Below are positions 47,108 through 57,778 of a DNA stretch of 64,000 bases, one piece after another. Under the pieces are notes generated by a model that was not told the DNA's origin, ran no database searches, and saw only the letters and a program-made list of their open reading frames with translations. The DNA comes from Salticus scenicus (taxonomy: Eukaryota > Arthropoda > Arachnida > Araneae > Salticidae). The position numbers were made by a program, and so were the translations under genes. The first letter of the stretch is position 1. Every line of letters begins with the position of its first letter. The stretch lies in contig OZ005650.1 of NCBI GenBank assembly GCA_963930645.1, forward strand, positions 235,553,688 to 235,617,687, read 5' to 3'.

Positions 47108-47526
47108 CAGTGATGCCAGATTGGGGATTTTGTCCCCATTTTGTGGATTTTCGAGGCTTCTGAGGACAATTTTGGGGACCAAATGTTTGTGGGGACTTTT
47201 TTGGGGGAATTCTAAAATTTTTGGGGACAAATTTAAGGAGTTCTTCAACTTTCTGCCAATGATGGTAACGTAATAATTTATCCCTATGACTAGAGACTTT
47301 CAATAGCTTTACTGTTATTTGGGGATTTTTTTTTCAAAAATTGCCTTCATTTGGGGAAAAATCTGAGCTTAAATCATACAAAAATCTGCTTGATTTTTTT
47401 TTCCCTTTTTAGTAAAAATCAAGCTGGGGATTTTTTCGGAAAAAAAAAAAATAATAATAATAACCTGATTTGGGAAAATTTGAAGACCAGTTTGGGGAAA
47501 TAATTTTCGACCATCTGGCATCACTC
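47108..47526. mobile_element. 419-bp hAT-like MITE
   Basis: Termini CAGTGATGCCAGATTGG (left) and a diverged GAGTGATGCCAGATGG (right, minus strand). Perfect 8-bp direct flanks AGTGTAGG at 47100-47107 and 47527-47534. The interior is rich in TTGGGGA words. It inserted at the right edge of the palindromic element at 46643-47103. Confidence 0.87.
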
Positions 47527-47626
47527 AGTGTAGGCGCCGCGCGCCATCAAACACAGAAATATCAAAAGAGAGAAAGGACGTTTGTTTGTACCTTCAAAGA
47601 AAACATGATGCTGCTAGTTGGATTAG

Positions 47627-47850
47627 AGTCCTGCATCGAGTCGGGTAACCCGATTTTTCCCGAACCCGACCCGATCCGCGGGTCGTGTTCGGGTCGAGTT
47701 GACTGATATTTTTTTCGTGCGGGTCGGGTTCGGATCGGATTGACTGATTTTTTTTTTTTTTTTGCGGGTCGGGGTCGGGGTCGGGTTCGGGTCGGGCTTG
47801 GTTTTCAGCAAGTCGGGTCGACTTGAGACATTTCCAAATATATTTTACAA
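47627..47850. repeat. GGGTCG-rich repeat
   Basis: CGGGTCGGGTTCGG and CCCGAACCCGACCC words fill about 200 bp in both orientations, an abrupt GC-rich island in AT-rich DNA. GAGTCCTGCATCGAGTCGGG opens it. It may be the core of another small element, but I could not fix its borders. Confidence 0.6.
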
Positions 47851-47954
47851 TTATAAACATAAATTTATAGTAAAAGCAAAAACTGTTTTATTTAAGAGAC
47901 AAAAATTTTAAGTTAAAATACATTTATAAAAACAAAAAAATACATATAAAAACA

Positions 47955-48008
47955 ATTAAAATCAGACGTTTCGAAACCCGTCTGGGTTTCCTCATCAGTA
48001 ATTACAAC
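47955..48008 (-). ncRNA. Hammerhead ribozyme candidate of the Penelope-like element
   Basis: Minus strand: CTGATGA (47998-47992), one extra G, stem II GAAACCC (47990-47984) with GGGTTTC (47979-47973) and loop AGAC, then GAAAC (47972-47968) and GTC (47967-47965) as the cleavage triplet. Stem I can pair TAATTA upstream with TGATT downstream over five pairs including one wobble. Stem III is the self-complementary ACGT, so cleavage would need a dimer, a form known for Penelope-like ribozymes. The extra base before stem II is a departure from the minimal core, shared with 28260-28306. Confidence 0.62.
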
Positions 48009-48043
48009 ACAATATGCAAACATTAAATGAACACTCAAGGAAT

Positions 48044-48550
48044 TTAAAGGAGTACCGAATATTGAGGAGCCAGTGCGCATGCTTCATTGATAGTGTGGAG
48101 ATGCTTGGCAGTGTACCAGCTCTCAAGGAAAATACGCGATTTATAATTATGAAAACCAGAATTTAGAATTTTTATATTTTCGAAGTCAGGAATATGATCG
48201 GTTTCTATTGAATTTATTACAATTTTAGAACTATGATTGCAATTTTTAAAAGATCGCCTGTGCTCTTGTAGTCTAATTTTTGCTGTACGGCCAGTTTCAC
48301 CTACATAAACATATTTGCAATTTTTACAAGGAATTAAATATGTTACACCAGTTAAATCCAGAGAAGGGGTTATAGGTTTAAAGTTAAAAAGGACGTTTTT
48401 TAATTGTTTAATTGGCCGGAAAGCAGTATAAATATTATGTGGTTTAAGTAATTTAGAAATAAATTCTGAAGGAAAACCAAAATATGGCATAGAAATATAA
48501 TTGTTCTTATTAATTATTGAATTTTCATTTGCATTTTTCAGGATTTAATA
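48044..48550 (-). pseudogene. GIY-YIG endonuclease region of a Penelope-like element
   Basis: The methionine-started frame covers 48490-48044 (148 residues), and the same frame is open upstream to about 48550. It shows MPYFGFPSEFISKLLK and TAFRP (linker typical of these elements), then LIPCKNCKYVYVGETGRTAK with the CxxC pair and the Y-VG signature, and RLQEHRR. In the family this domain nicks target DNA for reverse transcription. There is no reverse transcriptase upstream, so this is a 5'-truncated fragment even though the domain itself is uninterrupted. Confidence 0.85.
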
Positions 48551-48610
48551 AATAACGATTACCCTCTTAATTGGTTAAAACGAATTTATCGTGAAAAAAT
48601 TATCAGCTTC

Positions 48611-49524
48611 CCTTCTCCTTCATTTCCTCCTGCAATTTCCCCCTCTACTCCAATGCAAATGAAAAAGTAATATTAATGTAATTAAAGTAATATTAAAAGT
48701 AAAATAAAATATTAAAATTTAAAAAAACGTCCGTCAATTTACCAGTTGGGGATTTTCTGAATGTGAAAACATAATTTAAGAATATGTATTAGTTAATAAG
48801 TTATTTGTAAAGAAAATTTCCCCATAGAATAACATTGGCTCGGGCTTCCGGCGACCGTAAGTGAAGAGGGCCGTTAAAGCGGTCCCAATTTTTGTTCTTA
48901 TTCTGCCCCGGAAGTATACCTATTTTAATTTTTAAAATAAAGTATATGCATCATACTGTCATGCAAACATATTTTGCTGTTAGTAATTAAAAAAAAAAAA
49001 AAAAAAAAAGAGAGAGAGAGAGAGAGTTATCTAATATCTCAAGGAATAGGTTTTTATATTTATATAATTTATCAAGACTTAATGTCAAAGTGAATACATT
49101 TTAATTTGAAGTTAAGAAAATTTTCTTTTTAAAAAATTAATGTGTAATCATGTAAATATTGAATATATTATGATAAATAATGAATTTTTTTTTTTGCTGA
49201 ATGACATGAGTGCAAGTTTTAGACGTTAATATAAATCTTTTGATATAAAAAAAATGCTTGGCCAACATATAACTCGAGAAATGTAATTTTATGAAAAACC
49301 TTTAAAAGGACTATACTGAATGATTAACAAGAAATTTGGTTTTCTAAAAATTAATTGTAAATCGTTAAGACAAAAGTGATAGGTGTCATCAACAGATTCG
49401 AGCATTACTTACAGCACTGATATATAGTGCTAGGGTATTGGCACACGATTTAGCTTAGGTGATTTAGGTAGCATGCTGCAATATGTTTGCAACTAATGCG
49501 TTTTAACGAAATATTAATTAATCA
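48611..49524. other. AT-rich non-coding DNA
   Basis: Contains a short GC-richer patch (48840-48910), a poly-A/(GA)n tract (48988-49027) and no gene. Confidence 0.55.
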
Positions 49525-49869
49525 GGTACTTTTCCGTTTGTGGAGCGCAAACGAAAAATCGCCAATTATTAACATTAGAACATTTTAGAACATTAGAACA
49601 TATTAGAACATTTTTGTTTTCTAAGTAAAATATATTAACATTATATCTTCTATCTGAATTTTTGTTTTACAAAAATGATGAAAATTTGGGATTTGCCCAC
49701 AACTGAAGAAGATGCAATCTATTTTTTTCAAGAAAAATGTTTATTTGCAAAGAATGCAATATGCTATTTGAATATAAATAGCAATAATAATATAAATAGC
49801 AATAATATAAATTAGCGATAATATTGAATTGGCGATTTTTCGTTTGCGCCCCGCAAACGTAAAAGTACC
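49525..49869. mobile_element. 345-bp element with ATTAATCA target duplication
   Basis: Termini GGTACTTTTCCGTTTGTGG (left) and GGTACTTTTACGTTTGCGG (right, minus strand) match over about 45 bp through GCAAACGAAAAATCGCCAAT. Direct flanks ATTAATCA at 49517-49524 and 49870-49877 are identical 8-mers, as in hAT or P superfamilies. The interior has several ACATTAGAA words and no coding frame. Confidence 0.9.
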
Positions 49870-49877
49870 ATTAATCA

Positions 49878-50149
49878 ATACAAAATATTAATAAAAAAAA
49901 TTAATAGCTAACCTTTTTGATGAACGGACATCATTGCTCGTTCCATGATCTTCTCTTCGTTCATTCATCGTTCATCTGCATCTAAGTACAGAGACACAGA
50001 TTTTATGTTTCAGCGCAGATGTTCGCATCTAAAGTCCACAGGAAGTCGATTTTAACAGCATTAGTGCTTGAATTTATTAAAAAAGCGCCAATGCTTGAAA
50101 ATATACAACAGAAAGTGCAGGAAAAATTACAACATTTTTTTACAGTGTA
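49878..50149. other. Non-coding DNA
   Basis: No gene recognised. It ends with an ACAACATTTTTTTACAGTG word like the end of the palindromic element at 46643-47103. Confidence 0.5.
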
Positions 50150-50159
50150 CTTTTTTATA

Positions 50160-50276
50160 AACAACATAAACAATAAGATCATGATTCGACAATTATTTAT
50201 TTAGCAAAACAGTTTTAGGGGCACATCTCTTACAAACGGATTATCGATAGCGCTTCAATAATTCTGCTACCGACTG
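50160..50276. mobile_element. Right arm of a CAGTCG-type MITE
   Basis: Minus-strand terminus CAGTCGGTAGCAGAATTATT, with an inner CTAAATAAATAATTGTCGAA related to the 27687-27899 palindrome. Counterpart of 46551-46642. Confidence 0.65.
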
Positions 50277-50856
50277 CAAAAAAGTATATCAAAAATTAAA
50301 CAGCATAGTGTAGGCAAAATGTTAACTTCTTTGGCATTTATCGCGTTTTTGGCGATTATTTGTTTTGAATGGATATATATAATTAAAAGATACAGCAAGC
50401 AAAATTTGTGTAGAACATTACATTTTCAGCTTTTTAATAATAATTAATACGAAACAATAAATTATAAAAAATCTTACCTGAGAAATGTTATATCTCCTTC
50501 TTTTACAAAACATTCTTTACAGCTTTTTACACAAAATCTAACAGCCACTGCTTGTGATAAAATTTGTTTTATATTAAAAACAATCCAGTTCTCAAAGAGA
50601 AAAAAACAGGGACGGGGTGGTCCCGTCCACTGTAATATAAGGATATTATTAGGATTTTAATATATTAGGATTCTATATTAGGATTTTCCCATCAATTCTG
50701 CACGCGTTAACATTATCCCAGAGAGCCGATGTTTAGCTAAAAAGTGTTTAGGATCAAACAGAAAAAATTTGAAGGTATACGAATCGGATTTCAAAAAAAG
50801 AAAGAAAGAAAGAAACAAATTTACCCCTCATTTAAGGGACAGCTTATTATATATAT
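50277..50856. other. AT-rich non-coding DNA
   Basis: Flank of the LTR element. No gene recognised. Confidence 0.55.
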
Positions 50857-51185
50857 TGTTTCGAAATTGTAAATAATTGTGTTTATTTTTGTATAAATTC
50901 TTTCAAAGAGGCTTAGTTAGTTGATAAAATGCTAATTTTGTGCATTTCTAGTCGTTTTAGCGTTGAAATAGCCTTATTTTCCCTTAAAAACGCATTAAAA
51001 AGCCCCAGTAATGCAGGTAATGGATTTGGCGCCAAATTTGGCGACTTTTTCCCACCTTGGCGATTTTTTTGGCGACCTTGGCGAGAAAATCCTTATATGG
51101 GATATACCACATACGGAAGCTGTAAGTTGATTGGTTGACCACTTTCTAGAGTTTTCTCGAAAAATTTGGGTTCCATGGAACAGCA

Positions 51186-51218
51186 TATAAGGAGCGCTTC
51201 CTCGCCAAGGCAGTCAGT
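51186..51218 (+). promoter_or_regulatory. LTR core promoter
   Basis: TATAA at 51186-51190 and the arthropod initiator TCAGT at 51214-51218 lie 30 bp apart (T of TATA to A of the initiator), predicting transcription from about 51216, the U3/R boundary. The same pair is in the 3' LTR at 58345-58377. Confidence 0.8.
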
Positions 51219-51416
51219 TCAGTTCAGATCTCAGCCAGCTTCGCTAGTGCTTGCATTGCTCTTGAGCCTCTTTGAGAGAGACTTGCTTCAAGTGTTATTG
51301 CTATACAGTTTGTACTGTGGATTTGCTATTGACAGCTGTTGTTTAAGCTGTGGTTACTGCTTGAATTGAAGCTGATAATTGGTTTACTGACCTGTATTTT
51401 TCTGGAACTTTCTGTG

Positions 51417-51422
51417 AATAAA
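51417..51422 (+). terminator. Polyadenylation signal in the 5' LTR
   Basis: AATAAA about 200 bp downstream of the predicted start. The functional copy is the one in the 3' LTR. Confidence 0.65.
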
Positions 51423-51492
51423 TTACTGAATTTTTGTAAGTTTGGCCTTTCATTCCCGGACAACTCACGAACCCTCAAGTACGCAACATTTC

Positions 51493-51510
51493 TGGTGTCA
51501 GGAGCGGGGT
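51493..51510 (+). promoter_or_regulatory. Primer binding site, tRNA-Leu type
   Basis: TGGTGTCAGGAGCGGGGT starts four bases after the LTR. It is complementary to the 3' end of animal tRNA-Leu (ending TCCTGACACCA) with about two differences. Confidence 0.8.
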
Positions 51511-52130
51511 TGTCTGTGAATGGTGATAACGAGAGCTATGGAGCAAGAGATGAAAAAACTTCTAGAAACCTTAGCTACCCAGATGAATGAAATGAAAGCC
51601 GGACAGGAAAAGATGGAAACCGGATTGATAGAGAAAATGGAAACAGGACTGGAAAAGATGAAAGAAGGACAAAGAGAGATGAAAGCAAGTATGGAGACAT
51701 CGCAAAGAGAGTTGAAAGACACTATGGGTGAAGTTCAGGAAGAAATTAAGTCAATCCAAGAAAAAGTTGAATGCAATCAAGAGGACATGAAGAGAGAACT
51801 TTCGGCAGTAAAGGGAGTGATTGAAAGTAAATTATCGGATATGGAAAGCAGAGTAGATGGAATAGAAGAGAAAGTTTTGAAAATAGAAGAGAATTTTGAA
51901 AAGAAAGCTATGACGATAGAAGAAAATGTTATGAAGGTTGAAGAGAGTGTTACAAGGATAGAACGGAGTTTCGAGGAGAAAGTTAAAGAAAATTTTGATC
52001 AGGAACTGAAAGAAAGGTTTTCAGAGATAGACGGTAAATTGAAGAGAATAGAAGAAGATCTGGAGAGAAAAGTGGAAGAAAAGTTAGAATCCATGCCCCA
52101 GGAAACTGAAAAGAAAGAGAGAAGAAACCA

Positions 52131-53432
52131 CTCTCTAAAATATAAAGAGTGAGATCTCACTCTCAAAGAGCGGTATATCACTCTTTGAACATGCCAAAAT
52201 GGAGCCAACCTCTAAAGAGTGAAAAGTCTCTTTTCGAAAGAGTGAGATTTCTCACTCTTTATTAAGAGTGAGATTATTCAGAACAATTTAAAGAATATGA
52301 CAGTTTATTTTTCCTTAAAAAATTGTGTACACTAGACGATGTTGCTTCATTTCACCTGGCGTATCGACTCCAATTCAACGGTTCAAAGAATGCAGTTTGG
52401 ATCTGTCGGGAATCGAACCCAGGCCGTTTTCGTAGCAAGCTAGTATCTTATCCACTGAACCACTGAGCACATATACAAGCTGCTTAATTTACATTATTAA
52501 GTCATTCTCATACCTGATCAATCATATTTTTAAATTTTTACTTCATTTATCAACAATATAAAATTAAAGAATTCTAAAGGATATTTTAAAATTTAAATTA
52601 TTTTGAAATTGCTAAAATTAGAATTATTTTAAAAGCTGTATACTTGAAAAAAAATCTTAATGACAAGAAGTCATTTAAAGTAGCTTATGCGGAAAAGAAG
52701 TTACTCAAGTGTACATGTTTAAAAAAAAAAAATAAATAATAAATTAACTGTTCGCATACAAATCTACAGAGTTTCCTGAATAAGTCGCCTGTTCAGAAGT
52801 ATAAAACTTGCTGTTGATTTTAAATATTAGTAAAATATTATAGCCAAATTTTTGAATATTTCACATGTGTTAGCTGTCAATAAATATAATAAAAATATAA
52901 ACTGTTACAGATTTTAAGGCGTTGTGCATTAAATATTTGCATTGATATTTTCTTTTATACCTTATATATTTCAAAATAAAACTATTTACTTTCTAAGACT
53001 AATTTCGTTATGTTTCTTGTGATTTTCGATTCTCCATTAATAATATTACTTCGATTTTGTCAATCGTATAGAAAAAATAATTTACCAAACTATCTTTTAA
53101 CATAATTATTTTATATTTTTATTCTTCAAAAATCTTCAATACGTTCTGTTAAACAAATAGATACATGAGATCGTTCGGAAATAGTCCTTCATATTTCGTT
53201 CGAAATATGATAACCAGATGGCGCCAGCAATTTCTCACTCTACAAAAGTTTCATCTTGCAATAGATGACGACCTCACTCTTTGTGACAGAGTGACTATAC
53301 GTCACTCTTTCACAAAAAGTGAGAAGTGTCACATTTTCCAGAGTGATAATATTGTTTTCTCACCTTAATTGGTGTCAAAATAGGGGTCACTTTTTTAAGG
53401 AGAGAGATTCTCACTCCAGAAATTTTAGAGAG
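52131..53432. mobile_element. 1.3-kb DNA-transposon-like insertion in gag
   Basis: Termini CTCTCTAAAAT, exact over 11 bp, then similar over about 30 bp with GAGTGAGA words. CA at 52129-52130 and 53433-53434 is the apparent 2-bp target duplication, and precise loss would keep gag in frame. AGAGTGA / TCACTCT occurs about seven times within 150 bp of the left end and five or more times within 250 bp of the right end. There is no transposase frame. A tRNA-Arg-like segment lies at 52399-52472. The superfamily is not recognised. Confidence 0.85.
52399..52472 (-). other. tRNA-Arg-like segment inside the gag insertion
   Basis: Minus strand: TGCTCAGTGGTTCAGTGGAT (A-box region), GCTACGAAAACGG (ACG anticodon position), and GGGTTCGATTCCC (B box). 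Acceptor-stem pairing is poor. It may be a tRNA pseudogene or SINE head captured by the element. Confidence 0.6.
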
Positions 53433-54082
53433 CAGAATCAGGAATTTATTAAGCTATCTACCTACGATGGCAGTTCCTCCTGGCATGTATATAAGACGCA
53501 GTTTTCCATCGTAGCTGAAGCTAACGGCTGGGACTCTACCGCCAAGTCAGTCCACTTAGCAGCAGCATTACGGGGAGATGCAGCTGAGATATTGAGAAAT
53601 GTTTCTAAAGAAGAAAGGAACGATTTCGAGGCCTTGACTAGAGCACTGGAGCTACGGTTCGGAGAGAAGTGTTCTAAGGACTATAGTCGCCTCCAGCTAA
53701 AATCTCGTTACCAGAAAACGGGCGAAAGTTTGCAAGAGCTGGCAGCGGACATTCAGAGATTGTCACACCTAGCATTCTCAGACTGTCAAGCTGACACTCG
53801 AAACGACTTAGCTCTTCAGTACTTTATTGATGCTGTTCGGGATCCAGAAATTCAAAAAGCGCTGAGACTCTCCAACATCAGAGACGTAGAATCAGCTTTA
53901 GGCTATGCACTTAGGATAGAGGCAGCCCAACAAGCCTCCCGTAAAGACCGCCATACCATAAGAGCAGTCTCATTAAATGATACGCCGGCTTATGAAAATG
54001 AAATGAAGAGAAGTCTAGCAGAGATCTTTAAGAGATTGCGCAGCCTGGAAAATAATAAGGAGATAAAGGATAGTAAGATAAA

Positions 54083-57000
54083 GTGCTGGGGCTGTGGAGG
54101 GGATGGTCATGTGAAGAGGAACTGCCCTGTACGACCAACTATAAGAAATCACCCGGCTTCAACATCACTGCAGGGAAACTAAGAGGAGGCCATCTCGCGG
54201 GGCGGAGGTTGCCTAAAATTAAAGAGCCCCAATTTACAGTATTTCATGTTTCATCGATGAGTGGCGGCGATAATGGACTTCACGTCTATGGCCAAGTTAA
54301 CAACACCGCCTGCCGGATGATTCTGGACACGGGAGCCAACGTGACCATCATTAGAGCGGATTTGGCTCAAGAACTAAAAGAGAAGATCATCTGGACGCCG
54401 CCCTGTGTTAAACTCCAGACTGTGACCGGAGACGAAATCAAAATATATGGGAAAATGAACTTGACCATCACTTTTGGGAATGCCAGTTACCATCATATGG
54501 CATATGTGGCAGATATAAGAGATCCTTTAATCATTGGAATTGATTTCCTGAGAAAATTTAATTTTCAGTTGGACTTCAAGAATAATGAACTGCATTCGAG
54601 TTCGGAAGACATCTCTGTGTTCAACGCTGAAAATCAAGACATTCAGACAATTTGCCAGGTAACAGCCAAGTCTGAAATTTCCATCCCTCCACACACAGAG
54701 ACAATAGTTTCAGGAACACCACCTACAAAGCAATACTTCCGCTATGGACTGATTGAATACCCGAATACAGACAATAGCCCAAGAGGAGTTCTGGTAGCTT
54801 CATCTCTAGTTGATCTCTCAAAGAGTACTTTTCCTGTGAGAGTCGCAAACATCAGCGATAAGGTCCGGACAGTGAAGAAGGATGAGGTGTTAGCAACCTG
54901 CACTCCTGTTACATGCATCAACCGTCCCACGCAATCAACTGCATCCAAGTCTTCAGAACAATTAATAACGGAATTACTAAAGAATGCAGAGTTAGGAAAG
55001 GAACAGAGATGTGCTGCGGAGAAGCTACTCCAAGAATTTAAAGACCTTTTTTCTCGAACACCTGAAGACGTCGGGAGAACGAACATCACCCAGCACAGAA
55101 TTGATACAGGAAATCATCCTCCAATCAAACAACATCCAAGAAGACTTCCATTTGCTAAACAGGAAGAGGTCACTGAACTTCTAAATGAAATGCAGCACAA
55201 TGACGTCATCGAGCCATCAACGAGTCCTTGGGCCTCTCCCATAGTACTGGTGCGAAAAAAAGGATGGTTCAACAAGATTTTGTGTGGATTATCGTCGTCT
55301 GAATGACATCACGAAGAAAGACAGTTACCCTCTTCCCAGAATTGACGACACATTAGACACACTTGTTGGCAATAAATGGTTCTCGACTTTGGATCTGAAG
55401 AGCGGTTACTGGCAAGTAGAGTTACATCCTGATGATCGTGAGAAGACTGCATTCACCACGGGACAAGGACTGTGGCAATTTAAAGTTATGCCATTCGGAT
55501 TATGTAATGCACCTGCCACCTTCGAACGCCTGATGGAGACAGTGCTGAAAGGACTTTCCTATGAAGCCTCTCTGGTGTATTTGGATGATATTATCATTGT
55601 GGGGCGCACCTTTGAAGACCATCTTCGAAATATTCGAAAGGTGCTGGAGAAACTGAGAATGGCTAACCTCAAGTTGAATCCAGGCAAGTGTAACTTGTTC
55701 CGTCGTGAAGTGAGCTACCTCGGCCATATCATCTCTGCCGAAGGTGTGAGAACTGATCCTGAGAAGATCTCTGCAGTCGAGAACTGGAGTCGCCCTGAAA
55801 ATGTACACCAACTACGAAGTTTCCTGGGGTTATGCACTTACTACAGGAAGTTTGTCAAGGGTTTCTCAAATATTGCCAGACCACTCCACAAGCTGACGGA
55901 AGCCAAACAAAAATTCCTGTGGATAGATGAATGTGAAAATGCGTTCAAGCGACTTAAAGAGGCCTTAACATCATCGCCTATCTTGACGTATCCACAGCCC
56001 GACAGACAGTTCATACTTGATACAGATGCCAGCCATGAGAGTGTCGGTGCTGTTCTGTCTCAGGAAGTTGATGGTCAAGAACATGTCATTGCCTATTGGA
56101 GTAAATGCCTCTCTAAACCGAAGCGAAATTACTGTACCACCAGGAAAGAGCTACTCGCCATCGTAAAAGCCATAGAACATTTCCATCATTACCTCTATGG
56201 CAGAAGATTCCTGCTCCGGACTGACCATGCATCTTTAACGTGGTTGCTCCAGTTCAAGAACCCGGAAGGACAGATTGCCAGGTGGATACAACGCCTGCAG
56301 GAATATGATTTCGAGATACGTCATCGTAAAGGGACTCTACATGGTAATGCAGATGCCTGTCACGGAAGCCCTGTTTGGAAAGCTGCAAGTACTGCTCTAG
56401 AGCCGAACAGAAATACCTGCCGATAAATCCGGTTGCCTGCCAAGTTACTGTCTCAACACCATCAGATCAAGATCCCGATCCATGGAGTGACGAAGAACTT
56501 AGAAAAGCCCAGTTGGAAGATCCTGACATACAGCCAATATTACAGCTGAAGGAGACGACCAGAAACAGACCTGCCTGGCAGGACATTTCCAGATTCAATC
56601 CCATTACGAAGAGTTATTGGGCACTTTGGGACTCTCTTCATATCAGAAACGGCGTATTATACAGAAAGTGGGAATCTGATGATGGGAAAAGCTTCCGATG
56701 ACAGATAGCATTGCCAAGATCAAGAATTCCAGGTGTTTTAGAACAACTGCATAGTAGCTCTACCGGAGGCCATTTTGGGGTAATGAAGACTCTGCAGAAA
56801 GTTCGGGAACGCTTCTACTGGTGCAAGGCAAAGGAGGATGTGGAGAAATGGTGTAAATCCTGTGATGCTTGTGCGGCACGTAAAGGCCCGCAGAAACGAA
56901 GTCGTGGAAGACTGCAACGGTATAACGTGGGAGCACCATTTGAACGGATTGCACTCGACATCTTGGGTCCTTTGCCACGGACCTCCAGTGGAAATAAATA

Positions 57001-57778
57001 CATCGTCGTTGTGATGGACTATTTCACCAAGTGGCCTGAGGCATATCCCATTCCCAATCAAGAGGCATGCACAGTCGCAGAAATCCTAGTGCGGCAATGG
57101 GTGTCAATGTACGGCACGCCCCTACAACTTCATACCGACCAAGGTAGGAACTTTACCTCTGATGTTTTCAAAGGACTGTGTGAACTACTCGGCATAGACA
57201 AAACCCGGACAACACCCTTACATCCCCAGTCGGACGGCATGGTCGAGAGGTTCAATCGTACCATCCTGAATAACCTCTCCCTTCTAGTATCAAGGAACCA
57301 GCAAGATTGGGACTTGAAGTTGCCATTGTTCCTGCTGGCTTATCGAAGTGCTGTCCATGAAACCACCGGCTATACTCCAGCCCAGATGCTGTTTGGACGT
57401 GAACTTCGTCTCCCTTGTGATCTCCTGTTTGGTTGTCCACCCGATGCGCCTTCATCGCCCGAGGAGTACATCCAAGATCTCCAGGCACGATTTGAGGACG
57501 TTCACAACTTTGCTCGGGAGCGAATTCACATTGCATCGGAGAAAATGAAGACAAGGTACGATCTAAAGGCTACGCAACATGAGTTTCAGGAAGGAGAGAA
57601 GGTCTGGTTGTGGAATCCTGTTCGACGCAAAGGACTCTCTCCCAAGTTACAGTGCAACTGGGACGGACCATACACAGTCTTAAAAAGGCTGAATGATGTA
57701 GTGGTGCGGATCACTAAAACACCTTCATCAAAACCGAAGGTGGTGCACTATAATAGGCTAGCCAAGTACCACAAGTAA
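54083..57778 (+). pseudogene. pol: pol: protease, reverse transcriptase, RNase H, integrase
   Basis: Enzymes for processing, cDNA synthesis and integration. The protease active site DTGAN is at 54326-54340. The reverse transcriptase has DYRRLN, FSTLDLKSGYWQ, MPFGLCNAP and YLDD (55578-55589). RNase H follows with DTDASHESVGA and TDHASLTWL. The integrase has a zinc domain (HSSSTGGHFG...CKSCDAC) and catalytic LDILGP, TDQG and the glutamate of MVERFNRT (D,D,E). Breaks: one extra base after the A7 run at 55255-55263 shifts the frame just before the reverse transcriptase palm. A missing base near 56356, after RNase H, shifts it back. A TGA at 56699-56701 falls before the integrase, probably from TGG. 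Such scattered lesions with near-identical LTRs suggest either rapid decay or copying from a defective template. Confidence 0.95.

Larger units (their letters stand above)
47950..48610 (-). mobile_element. Penelope-like element fragment
   Basis: Read on the minus strand: GIY-YIG coding region (48550 to 48044), stop, then a hammerhead-like motif (47998 to 47965). This order fits the 3' part of a Penelope-like element. On the plus strand just beyond the break (48541-48610) is NNDYPLNWLKRIYREKI, which looks like the segment that should precede the GIY-YIG region, now inverted. The reverse transcriptase core is absent, so the copy is truncated. Confidence 0.75.
50857..51488 (+). repeat. 5' LTR (632 bp)
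   Basis: TGTT...AACA. Includes TATA box, TCAGT initiator and AATAAA. Differs from the 3' LTR at position 5 and at three sites in the last quarter (near 51357, 51386 and 51407). Confidence 0.96.
51520..54182 (+). pseudogene. gag: gag, split by a 1.3-kb insertion
   Basis: Structural protein that packages the element RNA. The N-terminal part (51520-52128) encodes about 200 residues that are mostly charged helical coiled coil with repeats such as KMETGL and KIEE. The C-terminal part (53435-54182) encodes a capsid-like region (FIKLSTYDGSSSW onward) and one zinc knuckle CWGCGGDGHVKRNC (CX2CX4HX4C, 54084-54125). An element at 52131-53432 separates the parts. Removing it with one copy of its CA flank leaves the two parts in the same frame. 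The start is the first ATG after the primer site. It overlaps pol by about 100 bp in a -1 relation, the usual arrangement for frameshift expression. Confidence 0.9.

Noticed and set aside
47640..47850. Telomere-like repeat or CpG-island promoter
   Set aside because: The unit GGGTCG is not TTAGG and is mixed in orientation; no gene follows.
50929..51590. Small frames repeated at 50929 and 58088, 51166 and 58325
   Set aside because: They lie in the two LTRs and are identical because the LTRs are; no sign of coding constraint.
51520..52152. Stand-alone coiled-coil protein of 210 residues
   Set aside because: It is the N-terminal part of gag. Its last residues are encoded by the inserted element.
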